10,328 bases of DNA from Saccoglossus kowalevskii (lineage: Eukaryota; Hemichordata; Enteropneusta; Harrimaniidae). Under the pieces are notes generated by a model, which was not told the origin of the DNA, made no database searches, and was given only the letters and a program-made list of their open reading frames with translations. The position numbers and the translations under genes are program-made. Below, in pieces: positions 1 to 8,170 of the stretch (the first letter of the stretch is position 1; each line of letters begins with the position of its first letter). The stretch covers positions 1-10,328 of the forward strand of contig NW_003111837.1 of NCBI RefSeq assembly GCF_000003605.2, read 5' to 3'.

Positions 1-832
1 TTCATCATCTCCCATGCAAGAACTAACCACGCCCGTTTGTACTTTACTTTAAAAACATTGGTCGATCACCTAATCAAACAGCTGCATCGATTATTTGAAA
101 TTCAGCCGAATTGCCGGCTATTTCAGATTTTTTAATGTTTCAAAAACGATATCGCTTTCACAGGTACCTCCTATAATTGACCTATGACCTCTACATACTT
201 TGATTAACACTTCGATAATTTAACACCAATTAACGAAACATTTATTCACATTTTTGAAATTTTAACTATTGGACTTGTTAATATGATATCACAGGTAACA
301 ATCCCGAATGAAACTACCAACTTTGCAATCGCTTTTTACAACTTTGTAAGCAGTTTCTTGTCGATTTTTTGGTAGGCTGTGGTGATAATCTGCTTATATA
401 TGAGGCATTCTTGGAACATTTACTTAATGTTTTCGAAATTTAACTGCGGGGTTGTCATGACAATGACTTAGGTTAAATATATAAGCAACTCCGCCAACAT
501 TTCCTTCGCTTATTCCAACATTGCACGGTGTTTTCTAACATTTTACCTTCAGCTCATGGGAACAACTATAGACTGCTTTCAATTGGCTTTTATTGATTTT
601 TTCGACTTTACAACTGCGCGTTTCTATATGCCAACAACTTAGGTCATACATACAAATACATCTACTAACTTTTCAATAACTTTGCACAACTTTGCAATCA
701 CTTTGAACAATTTTGCACGGAGTAGTGACAGCGTAAATCCCACTACGTGCCGACAGCTCAGCAACTTGTTCTTGATATTAGAAGAATTTGAAAACTTTCC
801 ATAATTAAAAATTCCACGATTTCCCACTATAA
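1..832 (+). repeat. Left-truncated unit, class I body
   Basis: This unit starts within the region that precedes CCATGCAAGAACTAACCACG and runs to the next unit anchor. It carries the DR1-like element at 178-190, the body anchor ATG at 283, the GGTAGGCTGTGG variant near 372 and the class I markers (CATGACAATGACTTAGG, TTCTAACATTTTACC). About 14 bp are missing near 800-815, where other units read TTAAAACAGTTAC, and this explains the 928-bp step to the next body. The unit at 8171-9109 is its closest relative in the window by shared markers, including CTACTAA before the ACTTTG block and GTGACAGCG after it. Confidence 0.93.
452..463. repeat. 12-bp perfect palindrome, class I units only
   Basis: TTGTCATGACAA is its own reverse complement. 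It occurs at 452-463, 1380-1391, 2730-2741 and 4940-4951, all bodies that are class I at this point. At 8720-8729 only the inner 10 bp remain. Class II bodies read TTGTCATGAAAA (or TTGCCATGAAAA at 7603) and lose the symmetry. No function is evident; the palindrome may simply mark the class difference. Confidence 0.6.
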
Positions 833-1857
833 ATGATCGACATCACAGTAAGAAAGAATGCAGGAACGTTGCCTTATATATTTTCGATATGCGTGATGAA
901 ACAAAAAAATAAACTCAACAGATCATTTACTCAGGCAATCTCCTATGCAAGAACTAACCACGCCCGTTTGTGCTTTACTTTAAACATTGGTCGATCACCT
1001 AACCACACAGCTGCATCGATTATTTGAAACTCAGCTGAATTGCCGGCTATTTCAGATTTTTTAATGTTTCAAAAACGATATCGCTTTCACATGAACCTCC
1101 TATAATTGACCTAGACCTCTACATACTTTGAGTAACACTACGATAATTTAACACCAATTAACGGAACATTTATTCACATTTTCGAACTTTTAACTATTGG
1201 ACTTGTTAATATGATATCACAGGTAACAATCCCGAATGAAACTACCAACTTTGCAATCGCTTTTTACAACTTTGTAAGCAGTTTCTTGTCGATTTTTTGG
1301 TAGGCTGTGGTGATAATCTGCTTATATATGAGGCATTCTTGGAACATTTACTTAATGTTTTCGAAATTTAACTGTGGGGTTGTCATGACAATGACTTAGG
1401 TTAAATATATAAGCAACTCCGCCAACATTTCCTTCGTTTTTTCCAACTTTGCACGGTGTTTTCAAACATTTTGCCCTCACCTCATGCCAACATCTATAGA
1501 CTGCTTTCAATTGGCTTTTATTGAATTTCTCGACTTTACAACTGCGCGTTTCTATATGCCAACAACTTAAGTCATATATACAAATACATCTACCAACTTT
1601 TCAATAACTTTGCAGAACTTTGCAATCACTTTGAACAACTTTGCACGGAGTGGTGACAGCGTAAATCCCACTACGTGCCGACAGATCAGCAACTTATTCT
1701 TGAAAATTAGAAGGAATTTGAAAACTTTCCATTAATTAAAACAGTTACAATAATTCCACGATTCCAGCTCAGCAACTTGTTCTTGAAATTTAGAAGGAAT
1801 TTTAAAACTTTGTAATAGTTAAAACAGTTACAAAAATTCCACAATTTTCCACTATAA
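833..1857 (+). repeat. Long unit (1025 bp), class I/II mosaic with local duplication
   Basis: The first part, through about 1400, has class I markers (GGTAGGCTGTGG, CATGACAATGACTTAGG). From about 1437 on it has class II markers (TTTTTTCCAACTTTGC, TTCAAACATTTTGCCC, CACCTCATG). The unit is about 82 bp longer than standard because the region before the next anchor is present twice (1682-1764 and 1765-1847). Its DR1-like element at 1107-1118 is damaged: TGACCTAGACCT has lost bases in the second half-site. The open frame starting at 833 runs only 64 codons. Confidence 0.92.
1682..1847 (+). repeat. 83-bp local tandem duplication at a class junction
   Basis: The segment from CAGMTCAGCAACTT to the ATTCCAC region occurs twice in direct succession (1682-1764 and 1765 to about 1847). 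The two copies are not identical. The first has GAAAATTAGAAGG and CTTTCCATTAATT, the tail type seen after the bodies at 3503, 5714 and 7603. The second has GAAATTTAGAAGG and CTTTGTAATAGTT, the tail type seen after the bodies at 2561 and 4771. A misaligned crossover between two units of different tail types would produce exactly this join, whereas a simple slippage duplication would give two copies of one type. Confidence 0.85.
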
Positions 1858-2220
1858 ATGATCGACATCACAGCAAAAAGAATGCAGGAACGTTGCCTTA
1901 TATATTTTCGATATGCGTGATGGAACTAAAAAAATAAACTCAACAGCTCATTTACTCAAGCAGTGTCCCATGCAAGAACTAACCACGCCAGTTTGTACTT
2001 TACTTTAAACATTGGTCGATCACCTAACCACACAGCTGCATCGATTATTGGAAATTCAGCGGAATTGCCGGCTATTTCAGATTTGTTTATGTTTCAAAAA
2101 CGATATAGCTTTCACAGGTACCTCCTATAATTGACCTATGACCTCAACATACTTTGAGTAACACTACGATAATTTAACACCAATTGACAGTTACAAAAAT
2201 TCCAAGATTTTCCACTTTAA
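1858..2220 (+). repeat. Short derivative unit (363 bp), internal ~580-bp deletion
   Basis: The unit begins normally with ATGATCGACATCACAG, runs through the CCATGCAAGAACTAACC and DR1-like (2132-2144) segments to CACCAATT, and then jumps at about 2185-2186 straight to GACAGTTACAAAAATTCC. That sequence normally lies about 580 bp further on. The entire body, including the ATGATATCACAGG anchor and the ACTTTG block, is missing. The end reads CCACTTTAAATG instead of the usual CCACTATAAATG, a variant shared only with the unit at 4067-4430. Confidence 0.93.
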
Positions 2221-3124
2221 ATGATCGACATCACAGTAAGAAAGAATGCAGGAACGTTGCCTTATATATTATCATTTACTCAGGAAGTCTCCCATGCAAG
2301 AACTAACCACGCCCGTTTGTTCTTTACTTTAAACATTGGTCGATCACCTAACCACACAGCTGCATCGATTATTTGAAATTCAGCCGAATTGCCGGCTATT
2401 TCAGATTTTTTAATGTTTCAAAAACGATATCGCTTTCACAGGTACCTCCTATAATTGACCTTTGACCTCAACATACTTTGAGTAACACTACGATAATTTA
2501 ACACCAATTAACGAAACATTTATTCACATTTTCGAACTTTTAACTATTGTACTTGTTTATATGATATCACAGGTAACAATCCCGAATGAAACTACCAACT
2601 TTGCATTCGCTGTTTACAACTTTGTAAGCAGTTCCTTGTCGATTTTTCCGTTGGCTGTTGTGATAATCTGCTTATTTATGAGACATTCTCGGAACATTTA
2701 CTTAATGTTTCCGAAATTTGACTGCGGGGTTGTCATGACAATTACTTAGGTTAAATATATTAGCAACTCCGCAAACATTTCCTTCGCTTATTCTAACATT
2801 GCACGGTGTTTTCTAACATTTTACCTTCAGGTCATGGGAACATCTATAGACTGCTTTCAATTGGCTTTTATTGAATTTCTCGACTTTACAAGTGCGCGTT
2901 TCTATATGCCAACAACTTAGGTCATACATACAAATCTCTCTACCAACTTTGCAATAACTTTGCAAAATTTTACAATCACTTTGAACAACTTTTCCGGGAG
3001 TGTTAACAGTGTAAATCCCACTACGTGCCGACAGCTCAGAAACTTGGTCTTGAAATTTAGAAAGGAATTGGAAAACTTTGTAATAATTAAAACAGTTACA
3101 AAATTCCACGATTTTCAACTATAA
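2221..3124 (+). repeat. 904-bp unit with ~40-bp deletion, class I body
   Basis: At about 2270 the sequence passes from CTTATATATT directly to ATCATTTACTCAGG and lacks the intervening segment with CGATATGCGTGATG and the A-run. The body (anchor 2561) has the CCGTTGGCTGTTG variant, class I markers (CATGACAATTACTTAGG, TTCTAACATTTTACC) and the tail marker GAGTGTTAACAG. It carries the canonical DR1 form at 2456-2468. Its open frame from 2561 ends after 62 codons at the class I TAG. A 101-codon frame on the minus strand (3118-2813) is a by-product of the A/T-rich composition. The unit is the higher-order partner of 4431-5334. Confidence 0.93.
2456..2468 (-). promoter_or_regulatory. DR1 nuclear-receptor-like motif (canonical copy)
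   Basis: The plus strand reads TGACCTTTGACCT; the minus strand is AGGTCA A AGGTCA, the textbook DR1 consensus for RXR, HNF4 and COUP-TF type receptors. Nine other units carry AGGTCA T AGGTCA on the minus strand, also a perfect pair of half-sites one base apart: 178-190, 2132-2144, 3398-3410, 4342-4354, 4666-4678, 5609-5621, 6554-6566, 7498-7510 and 8445-8457. Two copies are damaged (1107-1118 and 9385-9397). The match is direct; receptor binding is unproven, and would only be relevant if the host is an animal. Confidence 0.4.
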
Positions 3125-4066
3125 ATGATCGACATCACAGCAAAAAGAATGCAGGAACGTTGCCCTTATATATTTTCGATATGCGTTATGGAACTAAAAA
3201 AATAAACTCACAGCTCATTTACTCAAGCAGTCTCCCATGCAAGAACTAACCACGCCCGTTTGTACTTACTTTAAACATTGGTCGATCACCTAACCCACAC
3301 AGCTGCATCGATTATTTGAAATCAGCTAAATTGCCGGCTATTTCAGATTTGTTTATGTTTCAAAAACGATATCGCTTTCACATGTATCTCCTATAACTGA
3401 CCTATGACCTCTACATACTTTGATTAACACTACGATAATTTAACACCAATTAACGAAACATTTATTAACATTTTCGAACTTTTAACTATTGGACTTGTTA
3501 ATATGATATCACAGGTAACAATCCCGAATGAAACTACCAACTTTGCAATCGCTTTTTACAACTTTGTAAGCAGTTTCTTGTCGATTTTTCCGTTGGCTGT
3601 TGTGATAATCTGCTTATATATAAGACATTCTCGGAACATTTATTTAATGTTTTCGAAATGTAACTGCGGGGTTGTCATGAAAATGACTTACGTTAAATAT
3701 ATTAGCAACTCCGCCAACATTTCCTTCGTTTTTTCCAATATTGCACGGTGTTTTCAAACATTTTGCCCTCACCTCATGGCAACATCTATAGACTGCTTTC
3801 AATTGGCTTTTATTGAATTTCTCGACTTTACAACTGCGCGTTTCTATATGCCAACAACTTAGGTCATATATACAAATACATCTACCAACCTTTCAATAAC
3901 TTTGCACAACTTTGCAATCACTTTGAACAACTTTGCACGGAGTGGTAACAGCGTAAATCCCACTACGTGCCGACAGCTCAGCAACTTGTTCTTGAAAATT
4001 AGAAGGAATTTGAAAACTTTCCATTAATTAAAACAGTTACAAAAATTCCACGATTTGCCACTACAA
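3125..4066 (+). repeat. Full-length unit (942 bp), class II body with the longest open frame
   Basis: The body anchor is at 3503, with the CCGTTGGCTGTTG variant and class II markers (CATGAAAATGACTTACG, TTCAAACATTTTGCCC). This is the only body in which the frame starting at the anchor ATG stays open for 119 codons. The first 200 bp (3163-3325) carry at least five single-base indels relative to the matching part of the partner unit at 5335: an extra C at 3163-3165, a lost A near 3210, a lost T near 3267, an extra C near 3295 and a lost T near 3321. Confidence 0.93.
3503..3862 (+). other. 119-codon open frame inside the repeat, probably non-coding
   Basis: The frame runs from the body anchor ATG to TAG. 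The predicted product begins MISQVTIPNETTN, has a hydrophobic stretch at about residues 25-40 (FLSIFPLAVVIICLYI), then a short basic RHSRN segment, and ends FYMPTT. I recognise no family. Other bodies break the frame: TAG at codon 31 (283, 1211, 6659, 8550), TAG after codon 62 (2561, 4771), TAA at 5855-5857, a 4-bp insertion near 7727, and a lost T followed by TAG at codon 21 (9490). The hydrophobic character is what T-rich DNA encodes by default. I judge this a chance frame in satellite DNA; decayed coding origin of the unit cannot be excluded. Confidence 0.3.
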
Positions 4067-4430
4067 ATGATCGACATCACAGTAAGAAAGAATGCAGGAA
4101 CGTTTCCTTATATGTTTTTGATATGCGTGATGGAACAAAAAAAATAAACTCAACAGCTCATTTACTCAGGAAGTCTCCCATGCAAGAACTAACCACGCCC
4201 GTTTGTTCTTTACTTTAAACATTCGTCGATCACCTAACCACACAGCTGCATCGATTATTTGAAATTCAGCTGAATTGCCGGCTATTTCAGATTGTTTGAT
4301 GTTTCAAAAACGATATCGCTTTCACAGGTACCTCCTATAATTGACCTATGACCTCAACATACTTTGAGTAACACTACGATAATTTAACACCAATTTACAG
4401 TTACAAAAATTCCAAGATTTTCCACTTTAA
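4067..4430 (+). repeat. Short derivative unit (364 bp), same deletion as 1858-2220
   Basis: The unit follows the normal sequence to CACCAATT and joins TACAGTTACAAAAATTCC at about 4395-4396, the same breakpoint as at 2185-2186 apart from one base (T instead of G). It keeps the DR1-like element (4342-4354) and lacks the body. It ends CCACTTTAAATG. Its first part (CTACAAATG, TTCCTTATATGTTTTTGATATG) matches the start of the unit at 6278 rather than the start of 1858, so the two short derivatives differ at their left ends. Confidence 0.93.
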
Positions 4431-5334
4431 ATGATCGACATCACAGTAAGAAAGAATGCAGGAACGTTGCCTTATATATTATCATTTACTCAGGAAGTCT
4501 CCCATGCAAGAACTAACCACGCCCGTTTGTTCTTTACTTTAAACATTGGTCGATCACCTAATCACACAGCTGCATCGATTATTTGAAATTCAGCCGAATT
4601 GCCGGCTATTTCAGATTGTTTAATGTTTCAAAAACGATATTGCTTTCACAGGTACCTCCTATAATTGACCTATGACCTCTACATACTTTGAGTAACACTA
4701 CGATAATTTAACACCAATTAACGAAACATTTATTCACATTTTCGAACTTTTAACTATTGGACTTGTTAATATGATATCACAGGTAACAATCCCGAATGAA
4801 ACTACCAACTTTGCAATCGCTTTTTACAACTTTGTAAGCAGTTTCTTGTCGATTTTTCCGTTGGCTGTTGTGATAATCTGCTTATATATAAGACATTCTC
4901 GGAACATTTTCTTAATGTTTCCGAAATTTAACTGCGGGGTTGTCATGACAATTACTTAGGTTAAATATATAGGCAACTCCGCAAACATTTCCTTCGCTTA
5001 TTCTAACATTGCACGGTGTTTTCTAACATTTTACCTTCAGGTCATGGGAAAATCTATAGACTGCTTTCAATTGGCTTTTATTGAATTTCTCGACTTTACA
5101 ACTGCGTGTTTCTATATGCCAACAACTTAGGTCATACATACAAATCCATCTACCAACTTTGCAATAACTTTGAACAATTTTGCAATCACTTTGAATAACT
5201 TTGCCGGGAGTGTTAACAGGGTAAATCCCACTACGTGCCGACAGCTCAGCAACTTGTTCTTGAAATCTAGAAGGAATTTGAAAACTTTGTAATAATTAAA
5301 ACAGTTACAAAAATTCTACGATTATCCACTATAA
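4431..5334 (+). repeat. 904-bp unit with ~40-bp deletion, class I body
   Basis: This is the higher-order partner of 2221-3124. It has the same junction CTTATATATT/ATCATTTACT at about 4480, the same body variant CCGTTGGCTGTTG (anchor 4771), the same class I markers with CATGACAATTACTTAGG, and the same GCCGGGAGTGTTAACAG tail style (ACTTTGCCGGGAG here, CTTTTCCGGGAG in the partner). The DR1-like element is at 4666-4678. The body frame stops after 62 codons at 4957-4959. Confidence 0.93.
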
Positions 5335-6277
5335 ATGATCGACATCACAGTAAAAAGAATGCAGGAACGTTGCCTTATATATTTTCGATATGCGTGATGG
5401 AACTAAAAAAATAAACTCAACAGCTCATTTACTCAAGCAGTCTCCCATGCAAGAACTAACCACGCCCGTTTGTACTTTACTTTAAACATTGGTCGATCAC
5501 CTAACCACACAGCTGCATAGATTATTTGAAATTCAGCTAAATTGCCGGCTATTTCAGATTTGTTTATGTTTCAAAAACGATATCGCTTTCACATGTATCT
5601 CCTATAACTGACCTATGACCTCTACATACTTTGAGTAACACTACGATAATTTAACACCAATTAACGAAACATTTATTCACATTTTCGAACTTTTAACTAT
5701 TGGACTTGTTAATATGATATCACAGGTAACAATCCCGAATGAAACTACCAACTTTGCAATCGCTTTTTACAACTTTGTAAGCAGTTTCTTGTCGATTTTT
5801 CCGTTGGCTGTTGTGATAATCTGCTTATATATAAGACATTCTCGGAACATTTACTAAATGTTTTCGAAATTTAACTGCGGGGTTGTCATGAAAATTACTT
5901 ATGTTAAATATATAAGCAACTCCGCCAACATTTTCTTTGTTTTTTCCAACTTTGCACGGTGTTTTCAAACATTTTGCCCTCACCTCATGGCAACATCTAT
6001 AGACTGCTTTCAATTGGCTTTTATTGAATTTCTAGACTTTACAACTGCGCGTATCTACATGCCAACAACTTAGGCCATATATACAAATACATCTACCAAC
6101 TTTTCAATAACTTTGCACAACTTTGCAATCACTTTGAACAACTTTGCACTGAGTGGTAACAGCGTAAATCCTGTTACGTGCCGACTGCTCAGTAACTTGT
6201 TCTTGAAAATTAGAAGGAATTTGAAAACTTTCCATTAATTAAAACAGTTACAAAAATTCCACGATTTTCCACTACAA
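5335..6277 (+). repeat. Full-length unit (943 bp), class II body
   Basis: This is the higher-order partner of 3125-4066 and a good reference copy because it lacks the indel burst seen there. Body anchor 5714, CCGTTGGCTGTTG variant, class II markers, DR1-like element at 5609-5621. The body frame is cut by TAA at 5855-5857 (TTTACTAAATG), but from the ATG at 5858 the same frame is open to 6073 and ends in the usual PTT-stop. The tail has CTGTTACGTGCCGACTGC where other units read CACTACGTGCCGACAGC. Confidence 0.94.
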
Positions 6278-7223
6278 ATGATCGACATCACAGTAAGAAA
6301 GAATGCAGGAACGTTTCCTTATATGTTTTTGATATGCGTGATGGAACAAAAAAATAAACTCAACAGCTCATTTACTCAGGCAGTCACCCTTGCAAGAACT
6401 AACCACGCCTGTTTGTGCTTTACTTTAAAAACATTGGTCGATCACCTAATCACACAGCTGCATCGATTATTGGAAATTCAGCCGAATTGCCGGCTATTTC
6501 AGATTTTTTTATTTTTCAAAAATGATATCGCTTTCACATGTACCTCCTATAACTGACCTATGACCTCTTCATACTTTGAGTAACACTACGATAATTTAAC
6601 ACCAATTAACGAAACATTTATTCACATTTTCGAACTTTTAACTATTGGTCTTGTTAATATGATATCACAGGTAACAATCCCGAATGAAACTACCAACTTT
6701 GCAATCGCTTTTTACAACTTTGTAAGCAGTTTCTTGTCGATTTTTTGGTAGGCTGTGGTGATAATCTGCTTATATATAAGACATTCTCGGAACATTTACT
6801 TAATGTTTTCGAAATTTAACTGCGGGGTTGTCATGAAAATGACTTACGTTAAATATATAAGCAACTCCGCCAACATTTCCATCGTTTTTTTCCAACTTTG
6901 CACGGTGTTTTCAAACATTTTGCCCTCACCTCATGGCAACATCTATAGACTGCTTTCAATTGGCTTTTATTGAATTTCTCGACTTTACAACTGCGCGTTT
7001 CTATATGCCAACAACGTAAGTCATATATACAAATACATCTACCAACTTTTCAATAACTTTGCACAACTTTGCAATCACTTTGAACAACTTTGCACGGAGT
7101 GGTAACAGCGTACATCCCACTACGTGCCGACAGCTCAGCATCTTGTTCTTGAAATCTAGAAGGAATTTGAAAACTTTGTATTAATTAAAACAGTTACAAA
7201 ATGTCTACTATTTTCCACTATAA
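6278..7223 (+). repeat. Full-length unit (946 bp), class II body with GGTAGG variant
   Basis: Body anchor 6659. It combines the GGTAGGCTGTGG variant, otherwise seen with class I 5' halves (283, 1211, 8550), with a class II 3' half (CATGAAAATGACTTACG, TTGCCCTCACC), so it is a mosaic. An extra T in the T-run near 6890 shifts the downstream frame. The first part keeps a 92-codon frame (6278-6556) because it has AAAAACATTGG, two A longer than most units; no family is recognisable. The tail is of the GTATTAATTAAAACAG type shared with the unit ending at 10051. DR1-like element at 6554-6566. Confidence 0.93.
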
Positions 7224-8170
7224 ATGATCTACATCACAGTAAAAAGAATGCAGGAACGTTGCCTTATATATTTTCGATATTCGTGATGGAACTAAAAAAA
7301 TAAACTCAACAGCTCATTTACTCAAGCAGTCTCCCATGCAAGAACTAACCACGCCCGTTTGTACTTTACTTTAAACATTGGTCGATCACCTAACCACACA
7401 GCTGCATCGATTATTAGAAATTCAGCCGAATTGCCGGCTATTTCAGATTATTTTATGTTTCAAAAACGATATCGCTTTCACATGTACCTCCTATAACTGA
7501 CCTATGACCTCTACATACTTTGAGTAACACTACGATAATTTAACACCAATTAATGAAACACTTATTCACATTTTCGAACTTTTAACTATTGGACTTGTTA
7601 ATATGATATCACAGGTAACAATCCCGAATGAAACTACCAACTTTGCAATCGCTTTTTACAACTTTGTAAGCAGTTTCTTGTCGATTTTTCCGTTGGCTGT
7701 TGTGATAATCTGCTTATATATAAGACAGACATTATCGGAACATTTACTTAATGTTTTCGAAATTTAACTGCGGGGTTGCCATGAAAATGACTTACGTTAA
7801 ATATATAAGCAACTCCGCCAACATTTCCTTTGTTTTTTCCAACTTTGCACGGTGTTTTCAAACATTTTGCCCTCACCTCATGGCAACATCTATAGACTGC
7901 TTTCAATTGGCTTTTATTGAATTTCTCGACTTTACAACTGCGCGTTTCTATATGCCAACAACTTAACTCATATATACAAATACATCTACCAACTTTTCAA
8001 TAACTTTGCACAACTTTGCAATCACTTTGAACAACTTTGCACGGAGTGGTAACAGCGTAAATCCCACTACGTGCCGACAGCTCAGCAACTTGTTCTTGAA
8101 AATTAGAAGGAAATTGAAAACTTTCCATTAATTAAAACAGTTACTACAATTCCACGATTTTCCACTATAA
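7224..8170 (+). repeat. Full-length unit (947 bp), class II body
   Basis: The unit begins ATGATCTACATC, a variant of the anchor shared only with the last unit at 10052. Body anchor 7603, CCGTTGGCTGTTG variant, class II markers, DR1-like element at 7498-7510. A 4-bp tandem duplication (AGACAGAC near 7725-7732) accounts for the extra length and shifts the body frame; the frame is open again from 7751 to 7966. The ACTTTG block at 7988-8045 is a clear example. Confidence 0.94.
7988..8045 (+). repeat. Helically phased ACTTTG sub-repeat block (example copy)
   Basis: Five related heptamers (AACTTTT, AACTTTG, AACTTTG, CACTTTG, AACTTTG) start at 7991, 8002, 8012, 8023 and 8033. The spacing is 11, 10, 11 and 10 bp, averaging 10.5, one turn of B-DNA. 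The same block lies in every full body, at about 661-720, 1590-1645, 2941-2996, 3885-3940, 5152-5205, 6096-6150, 7040-7097, 8930-8982 and 9871-9922. Single AACTTTG copies also occur elsewhere in the body, as in CTACCAACTTTGCAATCGC and CCAACTTTGCACGGTG. The short derivative units lack the block entirely. Confidence 0.85.

Larger units (their letters stand above)
2111..4320 (+). repeat. Higher-order repeat, copy 1 (2210-bp period)
   Basis: This block comprises the end of a short derivative unit, a 904-bp class I unit, a 942-bp class II unit and the start of the next short unit. Both deletion junctions (about 2185 and 2270) recur 2210 bp downstream (about 4395 and 4480). Anchors 2221/4431, 2561/4771 and 3125/5335 are each 2210 bp apart, and 3503/5714 and 4067/6278 are 2211 apart. 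Rare shared variants support common descent of the blocks: ACCTCAACAT after the DR1 element, CTTTAAATG, and CTACAAATG with TTCCTTATATGTTTTTG. Left of about 2110 the two copies differ at many more positions, so the duplicated block starts near there. Confidence 0.88.
4321..6371 (+). repeat. Higher-order repeat, copy 2 (partial at right end)
   Basis: This is the second copy of the 2210-bp block, with the same order: end of the short unit, 904-bp class I unit, ~943-bp class II unit, then the start of the next unit. Similarity to copy 1 holds to about 6371. The variants CTACAAATG and TTCCTTATATGTTTTTG occur near 4061-4118 and again near 6272-6330. Beyond that point copy 1 continues into a short derivative (CAGGAAGTCTCCC) while copy 2 continues into an ordinary full unit (CAGGCAGTCACCC). 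The higher-order pattern therefore ends here in this window. Confidence 0.85.

Noticed and set aside
2813-3118. 101-codon open frame on the minus strand, and related minus frames at 639-827, 5825-6013 and 9629-9892
   Set aside because: These frames overlap the plus-strand frame region, vary in length from unit to unit and have no recognisable motif. They are by-products of repeat sequence with few stops.
5714-5740. CAG/GTAACA splice-donor-like sequence, and CTTTCACAG/GTACC acceptor-like sequence upstream
   Set aside because: The short consensus matches are frequent by chance, and no exon with coding support lies on either side.
5863-5882. CENP-B box-like sequence (TTCG...CGGG)
   Set aside because: TTCG and CGGG are both present, but 11 bases separate them where the CENP-B box has 7, and the internal A is misplaced. 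Not a match.
6278-6556. 92-codon open frame starting MIDITVRKNAG
   Set aside because: In the other units with this start (833, 8171) it ends after 64 codons. The longer version depends on extra A residues in one copy. No family resemblance and no sign of frame conservation.
7376-7392. GGTCGATCACC as a tRNA/SINE box B
   Set aside because: It lacks a base of the GGTTCGANNCC core and there is no box A at proper spacing or any tRNA fold.
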